Shown here in pieces: positions 23,521 through 24,209 of a stretch of 24,209 bases of DNA. The notes under the pieces are model-generated. The model searched no databases and was not told the origin of the DNA. It saw only the letters and a list, made by a program, of their open reading frames with translations. Both the position numbers and the translations under genes were made by a program. The DNA lies in NCBI GenBank assembly GCA_020061685.1, contig JAGUXU010000067.1, positions 1 to 24,209 of the forward strand. Reading direction: 5' to 3'. Each line of letters starts with the position of its first letter. Within the stretch, counting starts at the first letter, position 1. The stretch comes from Candidatus Omnitrophota bacterium. GTDB lineage: Bacteria > Omnitrophota > Gorgyraeia > Pluralincolimonadales > Pluralincolimonadaceae.

Positions 23521-24209
23521 GAAGACCTATTATCGCAGGCAACTGGAAGATGTACAAGACCGTTTCCGAGGCGTTAGACCTCGTCAACGGATTAAGGCAG
23601 GAACTTAAAGGGGAGACAGCGGTGGATATCGTCGTCTGTCCGCCTTTCACGGCGCTCTCCAAAATGGCAGAAGCCGCCAAGGGTTCTAATATCGCATGGG
23701 GCGCGCAGGATGTATACTGGCAGGAAGAAGGCGCTTTTACCGGCGAGGTGGCGCCTAAGATGTTGACCGATCTGGGATGCGGTTTCTGTATCGTAGGCCA
23801 CTCCGAACGCAGGACATATTTCAACGAGACGAATTTGACGGTAAATAATAAAGTAAAAGCCCTCTTGAAGCACGGTATCACGCCGATAATGTGCGTGGGA
23901 GAACGGCTTGAAGAACGCGATTCGGGCAAGACGTTCGATGTGGTAAAGGATCATCTCGAAGGGGGGCTGGCAGGCCTTTCCAAGGAAGACGTCCTCAAGA
24001 TAGTCGTCGCCTATGAGCCGGTATGGGCGATAGGGACAGGGAGGAACGCCACACCCGAACAGGCGCAGGAAGTCCATAAGTTCATACGTGAGCTTCTTAG
24101 GAAGAACTATGGCGAAGATGTCTCTTCAAAGGTAAGGATACAATACGGGGGGAGCGTAAAACCCGATAACATAAAAGGCATAATGGCCGGTCCGGACGTG
24201 GACGGGGCG
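23517..24209 (+). CDS. tpiA: Triose-phosphate isomerase (3' end outside window)
   Basis: TIM interconverts dihydroxyacetone phosphate and glyceraldehyde-3-phosphate. The visible 231 residues lack only about the last 20 of a usual TIM of roughly 250 aa. The frame is open to the window edge. Catalytic residues are in place: N9 and K11 in AGNWKMYKT, H95 in IVGHSERR, and E167 in VVAYEPVWAIGTG, followed by the flexible loop and the phosphate-binding IQYGGSVKPDN (208-218). The ATG overlaps the pgk stop as ATGA, so translation is coupled. The order gap-pgk-tpiA is a widespread bacterial glycolytic operon. Confidence 0.97.
   Translation, partial: MRRPIIAGNWKMYKTVSEALDLVNGLRQELKGETAVDIVVCPPFTALSKMAEAAKGSNIAWGAQDVYWQEEGAFTGEVAPKMLTDLGCGFCIVGHSERRTYFNETNLTVNNKVKALLKHGITPIMCVGERLEERDSGKTFDVVKDHLEGGLAGLSKEDVLKIVVAYEPVWAIGTGRNATPEQAQEVHKFIRELLRKNYGEDVSSKVRIQYGGSVKPDNIKGIMAGPDVDGA

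Noticed and set aside
1..24209. CRISPR arrays, tRNA or rRNA genes, transposases, integrases, toxin-antitoxin or defence genes
   Set aside because: No direct-repeat array, cloverleaf, rRNA-like segment or matching protein motif was seen. All sizeable frames are accounted for by the listed genes.

Overview
The window is a gene-dense chromosomal segment from a bacterium with an outer membrane. Two GT9 (heptosyltransferase-type) enzymes, a GmhB-type heptose phosphatase and a WaaL-type O-antigen ligase together imply lipopolysaccharide or a closely related surface glycan. The base composition is balanced, ATA (Ile) and AGG/AGA (Arg) codons are used heavily, and genes overlap end to end. These traits and the mix of neighbours would fit an uncultured lineage such as Omnitrophota (OP3). 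That placement is inference, because no rRNA or other phylogenetic marker was analysed.

Region 1 (1-12835) is a surface-glycan cluster, all on the + strand. In order it holds: the C-terminal end of a membrane protein; a GT4 glycosyltransferase; an SDR nucleotide-sugar enzyme behind a good internal promoter; a fused WecA-like phosphosugar transferase plus the membrane/Rossmann half of a CapD/FlaA1 protein; an O-antigen ligase/polymerase-type membrane protein; two GT9 enzymes; a CgeB-like glycosyltransferase; three GT2 glycosyltransferases, the last two tandem paralogues; a GmhB-like phosphatase; and a UgtP/MGDG-synthase-like glycolipid glucosyltransferase. Most junctions overlap (ATGA, GTGA or about 10-20 nt), which suggests one translationally coupled operon that builds, extends and ligates a lipid-linked glycan.

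Region 2 (12832-17760) is information processing: a family 4 uracil-DNA glycosylase coupled to the glycan operon, priA, a convergent TPR-protein gene on the minus strand with a perfect-consensus promoter, then def and fmt. The common priA-def-fmt neighbourhood is interrupted here by the TPR gene.

Region 3 (17806-24209) is central carbon metabolism: an unrecognised protein with a C-terminal CBS domain, two tandem GalT-family uridylyltransferases, then gap-pgk-tpiA, with tpiA running off the window end. An 80-nt leader before gap is packed with competing hairpins and a strong Shine-Dalgarno site.

No rRNA, tRNA, CRISPR array, transposase or integrase was seen. No stretch over 300 bases lacks a gene. 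I did not find a convincing new defence or mobile system. The best leads are the WecA/CapD fusion, a palindromic in-frame insertion in one GT2 gene, the CBS-domain orphan beside divergent tandem galT genes, and the structured gap leader.
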